Notes: a model not told the origin generated them from the letters alone. A stretch of DNA of 64,000 nt from Burkholderia sp. S171 (GCF_009766085.1 NZ_LMUF01000052.1:366392-430391); one strand, 5' to 3'. Counted from the stretch's first letter, positions 51,683 through 61,688 are shown. A program made the numbers and translations.

Positions 51683-54328
51683 ATGGAAAACACTCGCAGT
51701 TTTATCTCCGAAGCGCGGCTGACGACCGGTAACGCATCTTTTCGTTTTGTCGACTTGCCGGGCATGTTCGGCGAAACGCTCTACCGGCTGCCCGTCGTAC
51801 TGCGCCTGTTGCTCGAAAACGTGATTCGAAATACGAATGGCGATGAGCGCAGGCTTGCGGTCGACGGCATCGTCGAATGGCTGGAAAAAGGGACTAGCGA
51901 AGTCGAAATTGCTTTCCAGCCCGATCGCGTGCTCATGCACGACACGACCAGCACCCCGGCGCTGGTCGATATCGCCGCCATGCGCGACGCGCTGGCCGAA
52001 GCCGGGGCGGACCCGGGCGCGCTCAACCCGGTTCTTCCCGTCGACGCGTCGGTCGATCACTCGCTGGCGGTCGAGTATTTCGGCCGGCCCGATGCCGCGC
52101 CAATGAACCTGCAGCAGGAACTTCGCCGCAACGCGGAGCGTTACCGCTTCCTGCGCTGGGCATCGCGGGCATTGACCGGCGTGCGCATCCATCCCCCGGG
52201 CACCGGGATCATGCACACCATCAACCTTGAGCAACTGGCGACCGTCGTATCGGTCCAGGAACGCGACGGCGAGGGTTGGGCTGTCCCAGACACCTTGATC
52301 GGCACGGACAGCCACACGCCCATGATTAACGGCATTGGCGTGCTGGGTTGGGGCGTGGGTGGTCTTGAAGCGCAGACCGTGATGTTCGGCATGCCTGTCA
52401 TGCAGCGCATTCCGGACGTGGTGGGTGTGCGCCTGACGGGCGCGCTCAGGCCTGGGGCGCTTGCCACCGACCTGGCGTTGACCGTCACGCAACGGCTGCG
52501 GGCGATTGGCGTTGCCGGTGAATTCGTCGAATTCTATGGGCCGGGCGTCGCCACGCTCACTGCTGGCGAACGCTCGGTCGTGGCGAACATGGCGCCGGAA
52601 TACGGCGCTTCTACGGGCTTTTTTCCCGTCGACAACACCACGCTCGACTACTTGCGCGCGACCAATCGCAACGAGGCTGCCATCGCGCTCGTCGACGTGT
52701 TCACCAAGCGGGCCGGCCTGTGGTTCGATCCTTCTTCCGAACCGGTTTTCACGCGCACCATCGAGGTCGACCTGAGCGAGATCGGCATGCACGTCGCCGG
52801 TCCGCGACGCCCTCAGGATCTGCTTGATTACTCGGCTACATCGGCGGCACTCGAAACGTTAGCGTTCGTGCCTGAGGCCAATGTGCCCGGCATACCGAAG
52901 CACCCTGTCGCAATCGCTGCCATCACGAGTTGCACGAACACGTCGGACCCCGCCTTGCTTATCGCCGCGGGGCTCGTGGCCCGCAAAGCGCGCACGCTGG
53001 GCCTGAAAGTCCCGGGCTGGATCAAGACTTCGCTTGGACCGGGCTCGCCCGCAGCGGCGTTGTATCTGGAACGCGCCGGGCTCATCGACGATCTGTCGGC
53101 GCTCGGTTTCGATATCGTGGGTTACGGCTGCACCACGTGCATCGGCAACTCCGGTCAGCTCACCGAACCCATTAAAGCTGCGCTTGCCGCCAAGGCAATC
53201 TATCCGGTCGCGATGTTGTCCGGCAACCGGAATTTCCCCGGCCGCATTCATCCCGACCTGGATCTTGGCTTCATCATGTCGCCGCCGCTGGTCGTCGCAT
53301 TTGCGCTGTCAGGCGACGCGCAAGCCGACCTGAGACTCGACGCTCTGCAGATAACCCCGGACGGCACACCCGTCTTTCTAAGCGATCTATGGCCCACGCG
53401 AGAAGAGGTCGGGACGCTGCTCGAACAGGCGGCGGACCCGGCCGACTATCCGCGTGCGTTCGGCATCGCCAGCGAAAATCCTGCGTGGCATGGCATCGAT
53501 GCACCCGACACCGCGCAGTTCCCGTGGGATCCACAATCGAATGCGCTAAGGCGTCCACCGTTCGCGGCCGTGACCGAAGGCACGCAGTTAGGAACGTACA
53601 GCGCCTACCCGTTGCTCATCCTTGGCGACGACATCACGACCGACCATATCTCGCCCGCCAGCGCCATTCCGAAGGACAGCTTCGTCGCGGACTTCCTCGT
53701 CGCCCGCGGCGATGACCCCGACGACCTGAATGTTTTTGCATCGCGTCGCGGCAATTGGGAGGTCATGATCCGCGCTGCGTTCTACAACAAATCGTTGGTC
53801 AACCTCCTGCAACCCGGCGCACCGGTCGCGCATACGCTGCACGTTCCGAGCGGCGACATCAAGCCGATCCACGAAGTCGCCGCGCGGTACCGAGCGCAAG
53901 GCGATGCAGTCGTGCTTATTGCAGGCGAACGGTACGGCACAGGTTCTTCGCGCGACTGGGCGGCGAAGGGCCAGCGCCTGCTTGGAATTCGCGCGGTGCT
54001 GGCGGTAAGCTTTGAACGGATCCACCGGTCGAACCTGATCGGCATGGGCATCTTGCCGCTTCGATGGCCGGCAGGCGTCAGCCCCGCCACGCTGAACATC
54101 CAGCCGGGTGATAAGGTGCAAGTGAACGCGCCGCCCGATACGCTCGCGCCGCGTTGCAGGGTCGATGTAAAGATCGTGCGGGCGGATGCGAGTGTCGAAT
54201 CATACGAGGTGACAGCAGCCGTCGAAACGCAACTGGAAGTTACGTTGCTGCGCTGTGGCGGCGTCATCCCGCTTATTTTGCAGAAGACTTTGGCCGCTCA
54301 AGGTACAAAAGAGAAGCATGAACGATAG
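51683..54328 (+). CDS. Aconitase (AcnA/IRP-type) family hydratase-isomerase, likely paralogue
   Basis: The 881-residue protein has the AcnA/IRP domain order and the 4Fe-4S ligands Cys417, Cys483 and Cys486 (in SCTN and GYGCTTC), with the same 66 and 3 residue spacing as E. coli AcnA. The C-terminal swivelling domain has GERYGTGSSRDWAAKG. It interconverts a 2-hydroxy and 3-hydroxy carboxylic acid through an unsaturated acid, citrate and isocitrate in the standard case. Its place in a GntR-led transport cluster, away from citrate-cycle or propionate genes, and its divergence in the middle region suggest a specialised substrate. AGGA lies about 6 bases before the ATG. The gntR gene overlaps its end by 11 bases. 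Confidence 0.88.
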   Translation: MENTRSFISEARLTTGNASFRFVDLPGMFGETLYRLPVVLRLLLENVIRNTNGDERRLAVDGIVEWLEKGTSEVEIAFQPDRVLMHDTTSTPALVDIAAMRDALAEAGADPGALNPVLPVDASVDHSLAVEYFGRPDAAPMNLQQELRRNAERYRFLRWASRALTGVRIHPPGTGIMHTINLEQLATVVSVQERDGEGWAVPDTLIGTDSHTPMINGIGVLGWGVGGLEAQTVMFGMPVMQRIPDVVGVRLTGALRPGALATDLALTVTQRLRAIGVAGEFVEFYGPGVATLTAGERSVVANMAPEYGASTGFFPVDNTTLDYLRATNRNEAAIALVDVFTKRAGLWFDPSSEPVFTRTIEVDLSEIGMHVAGPRRPQDLLDYSATSAALETLAFVPEANVPGIPKHPVAIAAITSCTNTSDPALLIAAGLVARKARTLGLKVPGWIKTSLGPGSPAAALYLERAGLIDDLSALGFDIVGYGCTTCIGNSGQLTEPIKAALAAKAIYPVAMLSGNRNFPGRIHPDLDLGFIMSPPLVVAFALSGDAQADLRLDALQITPDGTPVFLSDLWPTREEVGTLLEQAADPADYPRAFGIASENPAWHGIDAPDTAQFPWDPQSNALRRPPFAAVTEGTQLGTYSAYPLLILGDDITTDHISPASAIPKDSFVADFLVARGDDPDDLNVFASRRGNWEVMIRAAFYNKSLVNLLQPGAPVAHTLHVPSGDIKPIHEVAARYRAQGDAVVLIAGERYGTGSSRDWAAKGQRLLGIRAVLAVSFERIHRSNLIGMGILPLRWPAGVSPATLNIQPGDKVQVNAPPDTLAPRCRVDVKIVRADASVESYEVTAAVETQLEVTLLRCGGVIPLILQKTLAAQGTKEKHER

Positions 54329-55211
54329 ATCGATAGCCGCCCAGATCGTCGAGTGGATCAGGACCGAAAAGATGGAAGTGGGCAGTCATCTGCCCGCGCA
54401 GAAGATAGCGGACTTTCTTCGGCTGTCCCGCTCGCCGGTCAACGAAGCCCTCTCGCTGCTGCATGAAAAGGGCGTGTTGAGCCGCGAGCGCAACCGCGGA
54501 TTTTTCGTGGCAGACCCCGCGATTGAATTGGTCACGGAAGCGGCCGATTCGATCGGTTTGAGCGGCCCGGACGTGGTCACGAGCGCGTATTTCCGTATAG
54601 CCGATGATCGGCTTAAAAGTGCGTTGCCCGACGAGGTGTCGGAGCAAATGCTAAAGACCCGCTACGGATTGACGGCGACGCAACTCACCGCAGTTCTGGG
54701 GCGCATAGCGCAGGAAGGCTGGGCCGAACGCAAGCCGGGGTATGGATGGCAATTCTCGGCCATGCTGACGACACCCGACAGCTTGATGAAATCGTACCGC
54801 TTGCGTCTGGCGCTCGAACCGGCCGCACTGCTTGAACCCGGCTACCGGCTGGACCCCAAGGTGCTCGAGCGTTGCCGTGCAGCGGAACGGCATCTGCTGG
54901 ACGGGGGTATCGAGACGGACACGGCGGATCAGTTGCACGATCGCGGGGTCCGCTTTCACGAGTCGCTGGTCGAGGCGTCCGGCAACGCGTTTTTCATCGA
55001 TACGATCAAGCGCGTGAACCGCGTTCGCCGCCTCCTTTCATACCGTTCGATGCAGCACCGCGAGCGATACAAGAAACATTGCAAGCAGCATCTGCATATC
55101 CTGGCGCTGCTTGAGAAGGAACGTAACGAAGAAGCCTCCGAGGCGCTGCGCGAACATCTTCAACACACGCTCGACGCACTTTCCCGGATCGGCGACATTC
55201 TTAAACCCTAG
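54318..55211 (+). CDS. GntR family regulator with FCD domain, coupled to the aconitase gene
   Basis: The 297-residue protein begins with a GntR winged helix (MEVGSHLPAQKIADFLRLSRSPVNEALSLL), contains an unusual insert of about 90 residues between the DNA-binding and effector regions, and ends with an FCD domain (LHDRGVRFHESLVEASGNAFFIDTIKRVNRVRRLLSYR). The insert includes a second helical segment resembling a winged helix (TRYGLTATQLTAVLGRIAQEGWA), so two DNA-contact regions are possible. The ATG at 54318 overlaps the aconitase stop, implying coupled translation. It likely represses the cluster and is released by the imported compound or its product. Confidence 0.85.
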   Translation: MNDRSIAAQIVEWIRTEKMEVGSHLPAQKIADFLRLSRSPVNEALSLLHEKGVLSRERNRGFFVADPAIELVTEAADSIGLSGPDVVTSAYFRIADDRLKSALPDEVSEQMLKTRYGLTATQLTAVLGRIAQEGWAERKPGYGWQFSAMLTTPDSLMKSYRLRLALEPAALLEPGYRLDPKVLERCRAAERHLLDGGIETDTADQLHDRGVRFHESLVEASGNAFFIDTIKRVNRVRRLLSYRSMQHRERYKKHCKQHLHILALLEKERNEEASEALREHLQHTLDALSRIGDILKP

Positions 55212-55248
55212 GTTTGGTTTGTACCAACCTTCCATTGCTCAAGACTCC

Positions 55249-55983
55249 ATGACAACTGACTCATCCGTGCTGTCCGCTTTCGCGCCCACCGGCACGCTGC
55301 GCGCGTCCATCAACCTGGGCAATCCGATTCTCGCCAACAAGGACGCGGTCACCGGCGAGCCGGTCGGTGTTTCTATCGATTTGGCAAGGGAGCTCGGCAA
55401 GCGTCTGGGTCTATCCGTCGATCTCGTGGTCTTCGATACCGCCGGAAAGTCCGTTGAAGCAGTCAGCGACGAACGCGCGGATGTCGGCTTCTTCGCAATT
55501 GATCCGGCCCGCGGAGCGAGCATTGCGTTCACTGCGCCGTATGTGCTGATCGAGGGCTTTTATATGGTCCGCAGCGACTCTCCGATACGGCACAACAGCG
55601 AGGTCGATAACGCCGACACGCGCGTCGCGGTCGGTAAAGGCAGTGCATATGATCTGTTTCTATCGCGGGAACTCAAGCACGCACAGATCGTTCGCGCGCC
55701 TTCGTCGCCCACCGTGGTGCAGACGTTTCTCGAACAAGGGCTGGAGGTGGCAGCCGGCGTGAAACAACAACTCGAAAGCGACGCCGCAAAAACGCCGGGC
55801 CTTCGATTGCTCGGCGAGCGCTTCATGGTGATCCAGCAAGCGATGGGATTGCCGAAGAGCCGAGGTGAAGCCGCGGCTGACTATCTCCGGCGTTTCGTGG
55901 AAGAGATGAAAGTGTCAGGCTTCGTTGCGGACTCGTTGCAACGGCACAAGATCAACGGGGCATCGGTGGCACCGGCATCCTGA
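55249..55983 (+). CDS. Family 3 solute-binding-domain protein without signal peptide
   Basis: The 244-residue product has the type II binding fold of amino-acid ABC binding proteins: LRASINLGNPILANK, VGVSIDLARELGKRLGLSVDLV, VGFFAIDPARGASIAFTAPYVLIEG and DTRVAVGKGSAYDLFLSREL. It starts MTTDSSVLSAFAPTG, with no signal peptide or membrane helix, so it should stay in the cytoplasm. A start 46 codons upstream exists but adds basic, non-signal sequence that overlaps the gntR gene. A cytoplasmic binding domain may act as a sensor, a carrier or an enzyme such as a cyclohexadienyl-dehydratase-type lyase, which shares this fold. The ribosome binding site is weak. It lies 37 bases after gntR. Confidence 0.78.
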   Translation: MTTDSSVLSAFAPTGTLRASINLGNPILANKDAVTGEPVGVSIDLARELGKRLGLSVDLVVFDTAGKSVEAVSDERADVGFFAIDPARGASIAFTAPYVLIEGFYMVRSDSPIRHNSEVDNADTRVAVGKGSAYDLFLSRELKHAQIVRAPSSPTVVQTFLEQGLEVAAGVKQQLESDAAKTPGLRLLGERFMVIQQAMGLPKSRGEAAADYLRRFVEEMKVSGFVADSLQRHKINGASVAPAS

Positions 55984-56520
55984 TCACGCGGGCAAGGCTG
56001 TCTAAGCATCAACGGGCAATCCATCGAGGGACACGTTGCGTTGCTCATGCACCCTCCCTGCAAGGTCACTGCCGAATGCGCCTAACGCAATAAGTTTCCT
56101 TCTCACGGAATATCGCGGCTTCAGCCGATGGTTGAAGGGCCGTTCGTTATTTTATTTTGGCTTCCTAACCTCTTGTTCAATGCCATCCTAGCCGAACACG
56201 GCATCTGATGGGGAACACTTCTGACGATCATGATCCGCATGCCCGATACCCTGTTTTCCCTTACCGCAGAGCCATTCCAGCCTCGACATTAGCCACATCA
56301 ATAAGTGCGTGTCTAGTGCTATTTTCCCGGGCGATCCGATTATCGGCCGCCGATCGGCAGGACTGCTCTTCCCAACGCCAATATGAGCTTCTACGATCAC
56401 TTCCTATCCATTCATCGCAGGTTATAGCGTTGTGCACTCCCCCTCCCGAAGGACGTTTCTGATGGCCATTCCCGTGTCTCCCTTCCCTGCGCGCCGCATG
56501 GAAACCGCTGGGGTCCGTCC
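55984..56520. other. Intergenic region between the binding-domain gene and the peptide ABC operon
   Basis: About 540 bases of lower GC, especially 56080-56200, without a recognisable gene. Short open frames on both strands lack ribosome binding sites. The promoter for the peptide-type ABC operon probably lies here, but no clear -35/-10 pair or regulator site was found. No RNA gene was seen. Confidence 0.45.
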
Positions 56521-58080
56521 ATGAAGCGCGCAGTAATGACAGGGATGCTGGCGGTCGCAGCGGCGTTGCCCGCCAGCGGATGGGCACAGGCAAGTGCCGC
56601 AGCCCAGGTGTTTCCCGAGATCCGCTTTGCCATCAACACCGACACGACCACGTCCATGCCGGGCAACGTGTTGCGCAATACATTCACGGACGAGATCCTC
56701 GCCAACGTGGTTGAGTCGCTAGTGGCGCTCAAGGGCGACTTGTCTGTTGCGCCCATGCTTGCTGACAGTTGGGATATTTCGCCGGACGGAAAGCAATACA
56801 CGTTTCACTTGCGTCACGGCGTGCTGTTCCACAACGGCATGTCGTTCACCTCCGCCGATGTCAAATGGAGCTTCGACTACTTCATGAAGCCGCAGTCCGG
56901 CTACGTCTGCCGCGGCAACTACGACGGACACCGCGGTCCGAAGGTGCTTGCCGTGACCACGCCCGATCCGCATACCGCGGTGTTCGAACTGGACCGGCCG
57001 TCCGCACTCTTTCTCACGCACATGACGGAACCACGCTGCCCGCTCGCCGTCCTGAGTCCGGCAAGCCTCGACAAGAACGGCGCGTGGCTGAAGCCGGTCG
57101 GAACCGGTCCGTTCGTGTTCAGCGAATGGAAACAAGGGCAGTATGTCCTGCTGAAACCGTTCGCCCAATACCAGTCGCGCACGGAGCCGCCAAGCGGACT
57201 GGCCGGCGCGAATCATGCGCGGGCGAATGTGCGCTTCGTCGCCATTCCAGACGAAGCAGCGCAGGTCTCCGCGCTCATGTCCGGACAGATCGACGAGATG
57301 AACATATCGGAGAACAACCTGCCGCCCGTCGATCCTCACTGGCATGTGATCGCAGGACCAGGAGCGGATCCCGCCGTAGTGTTGATGCAAACGCGCGACC
57401 CCTTGCTCGCCGATGTCCGCATCCGGCGCGCGATCGCACTTGCTGTCGATTTGCCGGGCGTGGTGAACGCAGTCAGCGGCGGGTTGGCGCGCTACAACTC
57501 ATCGCTGACGCCGGATGCCGAAGCGCTCTATACCCCCGGCGACGCAGTGAGATACAAACAGAACCTGCCCGAGGTAAAGCGTCTGCTCGCAGCAGCCGGT
57601 TATGCCGGCCAGACGCTGACGCTCGAAACCAACCGCCGTTATCCGCACATGTACTCGGCCGCGGTGTACATGCAATCACTGCTTTCGCAGGCGGGTATCA
57701 ACGTGAAGTTGCTGGTTGTGGAATGGGGCACCCAGGTGAACGATTTCCGTTCGGGGCATTTCCAGCTGATGTCGTTTGGTTATTCGGCACGCATCGAGCC
57801 TGCGCTGATGTATAGCGATGTACTCGGTGACAAGTCTAAAAATCCCATGGTGCAATGGGAGAACCCCAAGGCGCGCGCGCTGTTGCGCAGCATCGACGGC
57901 GTGACCGACCTCGCCGCCCGAAAGCGGGTCTTCGAACAACTGCACCAGATGATGATGGACGACGTGCCCATGATCGTGCTGTATGACTCACCCGACCTGA
58001 CGCTTGTGAGCAACCGGTTGCAGGGGGTCACGACCTGGCCCCTGCGCCTGAAGCGTTTTTCCAACGTGACGAAGAACTAG
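56521..58080 (+). CDS. Oligopeptide-type ABC transporter substrate-binding protein (family 5)
   Basis: The 519-residue periplasmic protein has a Sec signal ending at about residue 22 (ASGWAQAS). The mature part shows the family 5 pattern: LRNTFTDEILANVVESLVAL, LADSWDISPDGKQYTFHLRHGVLFHNGMSFTSADVKWSFDY and the later RRAIALAVDLPGVVN. These proteins bind di- or oligopeptides, opines, nickel chelates or other amino-acid conjugates. It is the first gene of a complete importer and is 8 bases ahead of the first permease gene. The ligand cannot be told from the sequence, but the cluster's deacylase suggests an N-acylated amino acid or peptide. Confidence 0.92.
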   Translation: MKRAVMTGMLAVAAALPASGWAQASAAAQVFPEIRFAINTDTTTSMPGNVLRNTFTDEILANVVESLVALKGDLSVAPMLADSWDISPDGKQYTFHLRHGVLFHNGMSFTSADVKWSFDYFMKPQSGYVCRGNYDGHRGPKVLAVTTPDPHTAVFELDRPSALFLTHMTEPRCPLAVLSPASLDKNGAWLKPVGTGPFVFSEWKQGQYVLLKPFAQYQSRTEPPSGLAGANHARANVRFVAIPDEAAQVSALMSGQIDEMNISENNLPPVDPHWHVIAGPGADPAVVLMQTRDPLLADVRIRRAIALAVDLPGVVNAVSGGLARYNSSLTPDAEALYTPGDAVRYKQNLPEVKRLLAAAGYAGQTLTLETNRRYPHMYSAAVYMQSLLSQAGINVKLLVVEWGTQVNDFRSGHFQLMSFGYSARIEPALMYSDVLGDKSKNPMVQWENPKARALLRSIDGVTDLAARKRVFEQLHQMMMDDVPMIVLYDSPDLTLVSNRLQGVTTWPLRLKRFSNVTKN

Positions 58081-58088
58081 GCAAGCCG

Positions 58089-59030
58089 ATGCTCAGCTAC
58101 ATCATCAAGCGACTGGCGATGGCGGTCCCCACTGTTTTTATTGTGACCCTGCTCGTATTCGGCATGATCCGCGCCATTCCCGGCGACCCGGCTTCGCTCA
58201 TGCTCGGCGACCTCAATGACCCGGCGCTGCTGCAGCAAATGCGCCACTCGTTTGGTCTCGATCAGTCCATCCCCGCGCAATTCGTGATCTGGGTGTCGCA
58301 TCTGCTCTCGGGCGACTTCGGCATGTCGATCGTCCGTCATCAGCCGGTACTGGAACTGATCCGCGAAACCTTTCCGGTGACCGCCGAGATCGTGCTCGCG
58401 GCGACTTTTATCGCGTGCCTGATCGCCATTCCCGCCGGCTTGTTCGCGGCGTGGATGCAAAACCGCCGCGGCGATCTCGCGGTGGTCATGGGCAGCATCA
58501 TGCTGGTCTCCATACCCAGTTTCTGGGCCGGCATCCTGCTCATCTGGCTGTTTGGCGTGAAGCTGCACCTGCTGCCTACGTTCGGCTACCAGCCGTTTTC
58601 GCAAGCGGGCTGGGCGTCGCTCAAATACCTCGTGCTCCCGGTCATCGCGGTCTCGCTAGGAGAAATCGCGGTCGTGACACGCATGATGCGGGCGAGCAGT
58701 ATCGAGGTCCTGCGGCTGGAATATATCGCTCACGCACGCGCCAAAGGTCTGTCGGAACGGCGCGTGCTGCTGCGCCATACGCTGCCCAATGCGTTCGGCC
58801 CCACGCTCACCGTGATCGGTCTCGTGCTCGGTCACCTGCTCGCGGGAGGCGCCGTGATCGAGACGGTATTCACGCTGCCGGGCATGGGCCGCCTGCTCGT
58901 GGAGAGCATCTATTCGCGCGATTATCCCGTCGTGCAGGGATGCCTTCTTGTGATCGCGCTGCTGTATGTGCTGACCAATCTTGTTGTCGACCTGCTGTAC
59001 CCGATCTTCGATCCACGCCTCAAGCTCTGA
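58089..59030 (+). CDS. Peptide ABC transporter permease, DppB/OppB type
   Basis: The 313-residue permease opens with the family signature MLSYIIKRLAMAVPTVFIVTLLVFGMIRAIPGDPA and has six membrane segments. The EAA loop that contacts the ATPase lies around residues 200-225 (LEYIAHARAKGLSERRVLLRHTLPNA). It pairs with the DppC-like protein encoded 7 bases downstream. The order binding protein, DppB, DppC, ATPase matches standard oligopeptide importers. Confidence 0.93.
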   Translation: MLSYIIKRLAMAVPTVFIVTLLVFGMIRAIPGDPASLMLGDLNDPALLQQMRHSFGLDQSIPAQFVIWVSHLLSGDFGMSIVRHQPVLELIRETFPVTAEIVLAATFIACLIAIPAGLFAAWMQNRRGDLAVVMGSIMLVSIPSFWAGILLIWLFGVKLHLLPTFGYQPFSQAGWASLKYLVLPVIAVSLGEIAVVTRMMRASSIEVLRLEYIAHARAKGLSERRVLLRHTLPNAFGPTLTVIGLVLGHLLAGGAVIETVFTLPGMGRLLVESIYSRDYPVVQGCLLVIALLYVLTNLVVDLLYPIFDPRLKL

Positions 59031-59037
59031 CTCGCCC

Positions 59038-59871
59038 ATGCCCTCCTCTCCCAAGCGCGCCCGGCGCGCCAACCTCGTGATCGGAGCCGTACTCGTCGGC
59101 CTCCTGCTGCTCATCGCGGTCGTCAACCTCGTCTATACGCCCTACGGTCCCCTCGACGTGAACATTCATGCACGTTACGCGCCGCCGTCGCTGCAACACT
59201 GGTTCGGCACCGACGAATTCGGCCGTGACATCCTGTCCCGGATCATGTCGGGCGCCGGTGTCAGCACCACCGTCAGCGTCTGCTCCGTGCTGTTCGCGTT
59301 GCTCGCCGGGACGTCGATAGGCGCCGTCTGCGGTTACGCGGGCGGCTGGTTCGACCGGCTTGCGGCCATGCTGATCGATGCACTGATGGCGTTCCCCGGC
59401 TTGCTGCTTGCGCTTGGCATCATGACCGTGGTCGGTCCGTCAAAATGGGGCGTAGTGGTCGCACTCGGCCTGGCTTATACGCCGTCAGTCAGCCGCATTG
59501 CGCGGGGCGCGGCACTGTCGCTGCGCCAGCGTGACTTCGTGGTTGCATCGCAAACCATGGGCAATAGCGGCTTGTGGACGCTTCTTCGCCATGTCCTGCC
59601 GCATTGCGTGGCGCCGTTGCTGGTCTTCTCGACTTCGCTGTTCGGCTCGGCGCTGCTTGCCGAAAGCGCGCTCAGTTTTCTTGGACTCGGCGTGCCCGCA
59701 CCCGAACCTACCTGGGGCGGCATGCTTGCCGACGGGCGCACAGCAATCGATCAGGCGATCTGGGTCGTGCTATTTCCAGGTGCGGCTATTTCGCTTGCGT
59801 TGTTCGGCATCAATCTATTCGGCGATGGCGTGCGCGATCTGCTCGACCCGCGCATGAAGGGAGGAATGTGA
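59038..59871 (+). CDS. Peptide ABC transporter permease, DppC/OppC type
   Basis: The 277-residue permease has an N-terminal helix (ANLVIGAVLVGLLLLIAVVNLVY), the DppC hallmark HWFGTDEFGRDILSR and an EAA loop near residues 155-180 (LRQRDFVVASQTMGNSGLWTLLRHVLPH). I use the ATG at 59038, which gives the typical length; an earlier start would add a Cys- and Ser-rich leader inside the previous gene. Its stop codon shares one base with the start of the ATPase gene (ATGTGATG), so translation is coupled. Confidence 0.92.
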   Translation: MPSSPKRARRANLVIGAVLVGLLLLIAVVNLVYTPYGPLDVNIHARYAPPSLQHWFGTDEFGRDILSRIMSGAGVSTTVSVCSVLFALLAGTSIGAVCGYAGGWFDRLAAMLIDALMAFPGLLLALGIMTVVGPSKWGVVVALGLAYTPSVSRIARGAALSLRQRDFVVASQTMGNSGLWTLLRHVLPHCVAPLLVFSTSLFGSALLAESALSFLGLGVPAPEPTWGGMLADGRTAIDQAIWVVLFPGAAISLALFGINLFGDGVRDLLDPRMKGGM

Positions 59872-61688
59872 TGACGGCTCCTGTTCAACACCCATTGCTC
59901 ACGGTCAGCAACCTGACGATCGGTTTTCCCGACAAAACCGGCGCGATCAAACAGGTCACGCACGACGTGAACTTCACCTTGAACGCGGGTGAGTCGCTTG
60001 CAGTCGTGGGCGAGTCCGGCAGCGGCAAGACCATGGTCGGCCGCGCGTTGCTTGGCTTGTTGCCGGAACGGGCGGAGATCGTCACGGGGGCCATCACTTT
60101 CGAGGGTCGTGACGTCCTCGGCAATACATCGGCGCAATGGCTGGCTACGCGCGGCACGGGTATTGGCATGGTGTTTCAGGAGCCCATGGTCTCGCTCAAC
60201 CCGGCTATCCGCATTGGTGACCAATTGACAGAGGCGCTCATGCGGCGGCGTTCGATCGCGCGCGATGCGGCCCGTTTGCAGGCTATCGCCATGCTCGAAC
60301 GGGTTCGCGTGCGCGATCCCGTCGGCTGCATGAAACGATACCCCCACGAGTTTTCCGGCGGCATGCGGCAACGCATCCTGCTCGCCGCGGTCATGTTGCT
60401 GCGCCCCAAGCTTCTCATCGCGGACGAGCCCACGACCGCCCTCGATTGCGTGGTGCAGAAAGAAGTGCTCGACCTGATGATCGAACTCACGCGCGAGGAA
60501 GGCACCGCGCTGATCTTCATCAGCCACAATCTTGCGTTGGTGACGGCCTACACCGAACGAGTGCTCGTGATGCGGCGCGGGTCGGTCGTGGAAACAGGCG
60601 CAGTGGGAACGGTATTGGCACGCCCCTCGCATGACTACACGCTGAAGCTGCTCGAAGCGTTGCCACGGCGCGCCGATAACGAGGACGTGTTGAGCCCGCC
60701 AGATTCATCCGCGCCGCCGGTCATCGAAGTCAAGGACGTGGCCATCGATTACAAAGTGCCCGGCTTGTGGTTCAGGAAGATTCTCGCGCGGGCCGTGCAT
60801 CCGACATCGTTCAGCGTGCAGGCGGGTGAAACGGTGGCAATCGTCGGTGAATCGGGCAGCGGGAAAACAAGTATCGCCAAGGCGATCCTCGGACTTGCAC
60901 CGACCGCGCAAGGGCAAATCCTGCTCAACGGGCTGCCCTTCCTCAACGCCGGCCATGACGCCATGCAAGCCGCGCGCCGCTCGGTGCAGATGGTGTTTCA
61001 GGACCCCTACTCCTCGCTCGATCCACGCATGCGGGTCGACGCGCTCATTAGCGAAGGACTGCGGCTCGACAAGACCCTTAGCCGCGCACAACGCGCCCAG
61101 CGGGTCGCTGAAGCGCTGGATGACGTGGGCTTGAGCGAGTTCGCCGGTCGCCTTGTCCATCAGCTCTCCGGCGGCCAGCGTCAGCGTGTGGCGATTGCAC
61201 GCGCGTTGGCAAGCAGACCTGCGGTGATTATCGCGGACGAACCGGTGTCCGCACTCGATGTCACCGTGCAAAAGCAGATCCTCGACATGCTCGTTTCGCT
61301 GCAGCGGCGCTACCGGTTTGCGTGCCTGCTGATCTCGCACGATCTCGGCGTGGTCGAGCAGATTGCCGACCGCGTGCTAGTGATGTTCCGGGGCCATATT
61401 GTTGAAGAGGGAACGCGCGATGCCGTCTTCGATAACCCGGTCCACCCCTACACCCGCCGACTCCTGCAAGCCGTGCCTGAGCTGCGGGGAAACCGCGATG
61501 ACGGCTTCAAGGTCATCACGCGCACCGTGCCTGACGACATCGATCCATCCCGCAAGTATTTCAACGCCGAACTGGCAGGCCGCGACATGCCCGTGCTGGT
61601 CGATGTAGCGGCGCCGACGCTCAGGGCGACGTACACACCCGCTTTGGCAGATCACCGCATCGCCCTTGAAGCCGTGCATTCATCATGA
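59871..61688 (+). CDS. Peptide ABC transporter ATP-binding protein, fused DppD-DppF type
   Basis: This 605-residue protein contains two complete ATPase domains in one chain. Domain 1 (about residues 10-265) has Walker A GESGSGKTM, signature FSGGMRQRI and Walker B LLIADEPTTALD. Domain 2 (about 285-560) has GESGSGKTS, LSGGQRQRV and VIIADEPVSALD. A C-terminal extension of about 45 residues, including the HPYTRRLLQAVP segment of oligopeptide ATPases, follows. Fusion of DppD and DppF is common in proteobacterial oligopeptide and glutathione importers (GsiA). It powers the importer encoded just upstream and overlaps the following lysR gene by 4 bases. Confidence 0.93.
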   Translation: MTAPVQHPLLTVSNLTIGFPDKTGAIKQVTHDVNFTLNAGESLAVVGESGSGKTMVGRALLGLLPERAEIVTGAITFEGRDVLGNTSAQWLATRGTGIGMVFQEPMVSLNPAIRIGDQLTEALMRRRSIARDAARLQAIAMLERVRVRDPVGCMKRYPHEFSGGMRQRILLAAVMLLRPKLLIADEPTTALDCVVQKEVLDLMIELTREEGTALIFISHNLALVTAYTERVLVMRRGSVVETGAVGTVLARPSHDYTLKLLEALPRRADNEDVLSPPDSSAPPVIEVKDVAIDYKVPGLWFRKILARAVHPTSFSVQAGETVAIVGESGSGKTSIAKAILGLAPTAQGQILLNGLPFLNAGHDAMQAARRSVQMVFQDPYSSLDPRMRVDALISEGLRLDKTLSRAQRAQRVAEALDDVGLSEFAGRLVHQLSGGQRQRVAIARALASRPAVIIADEPVSALDVTVQKQILDMLVSLQRRYRFACLLISHDLGVVEQIADRVLVMFRGHIVEEGTRDAVFDNPVHPYTRRLLQAVPELRGNRDDGFKVITRTVPDDIDPSRKYFNAELAGRDMPVLVDVAAPTLRATYTPALADHRIALEAVHSS

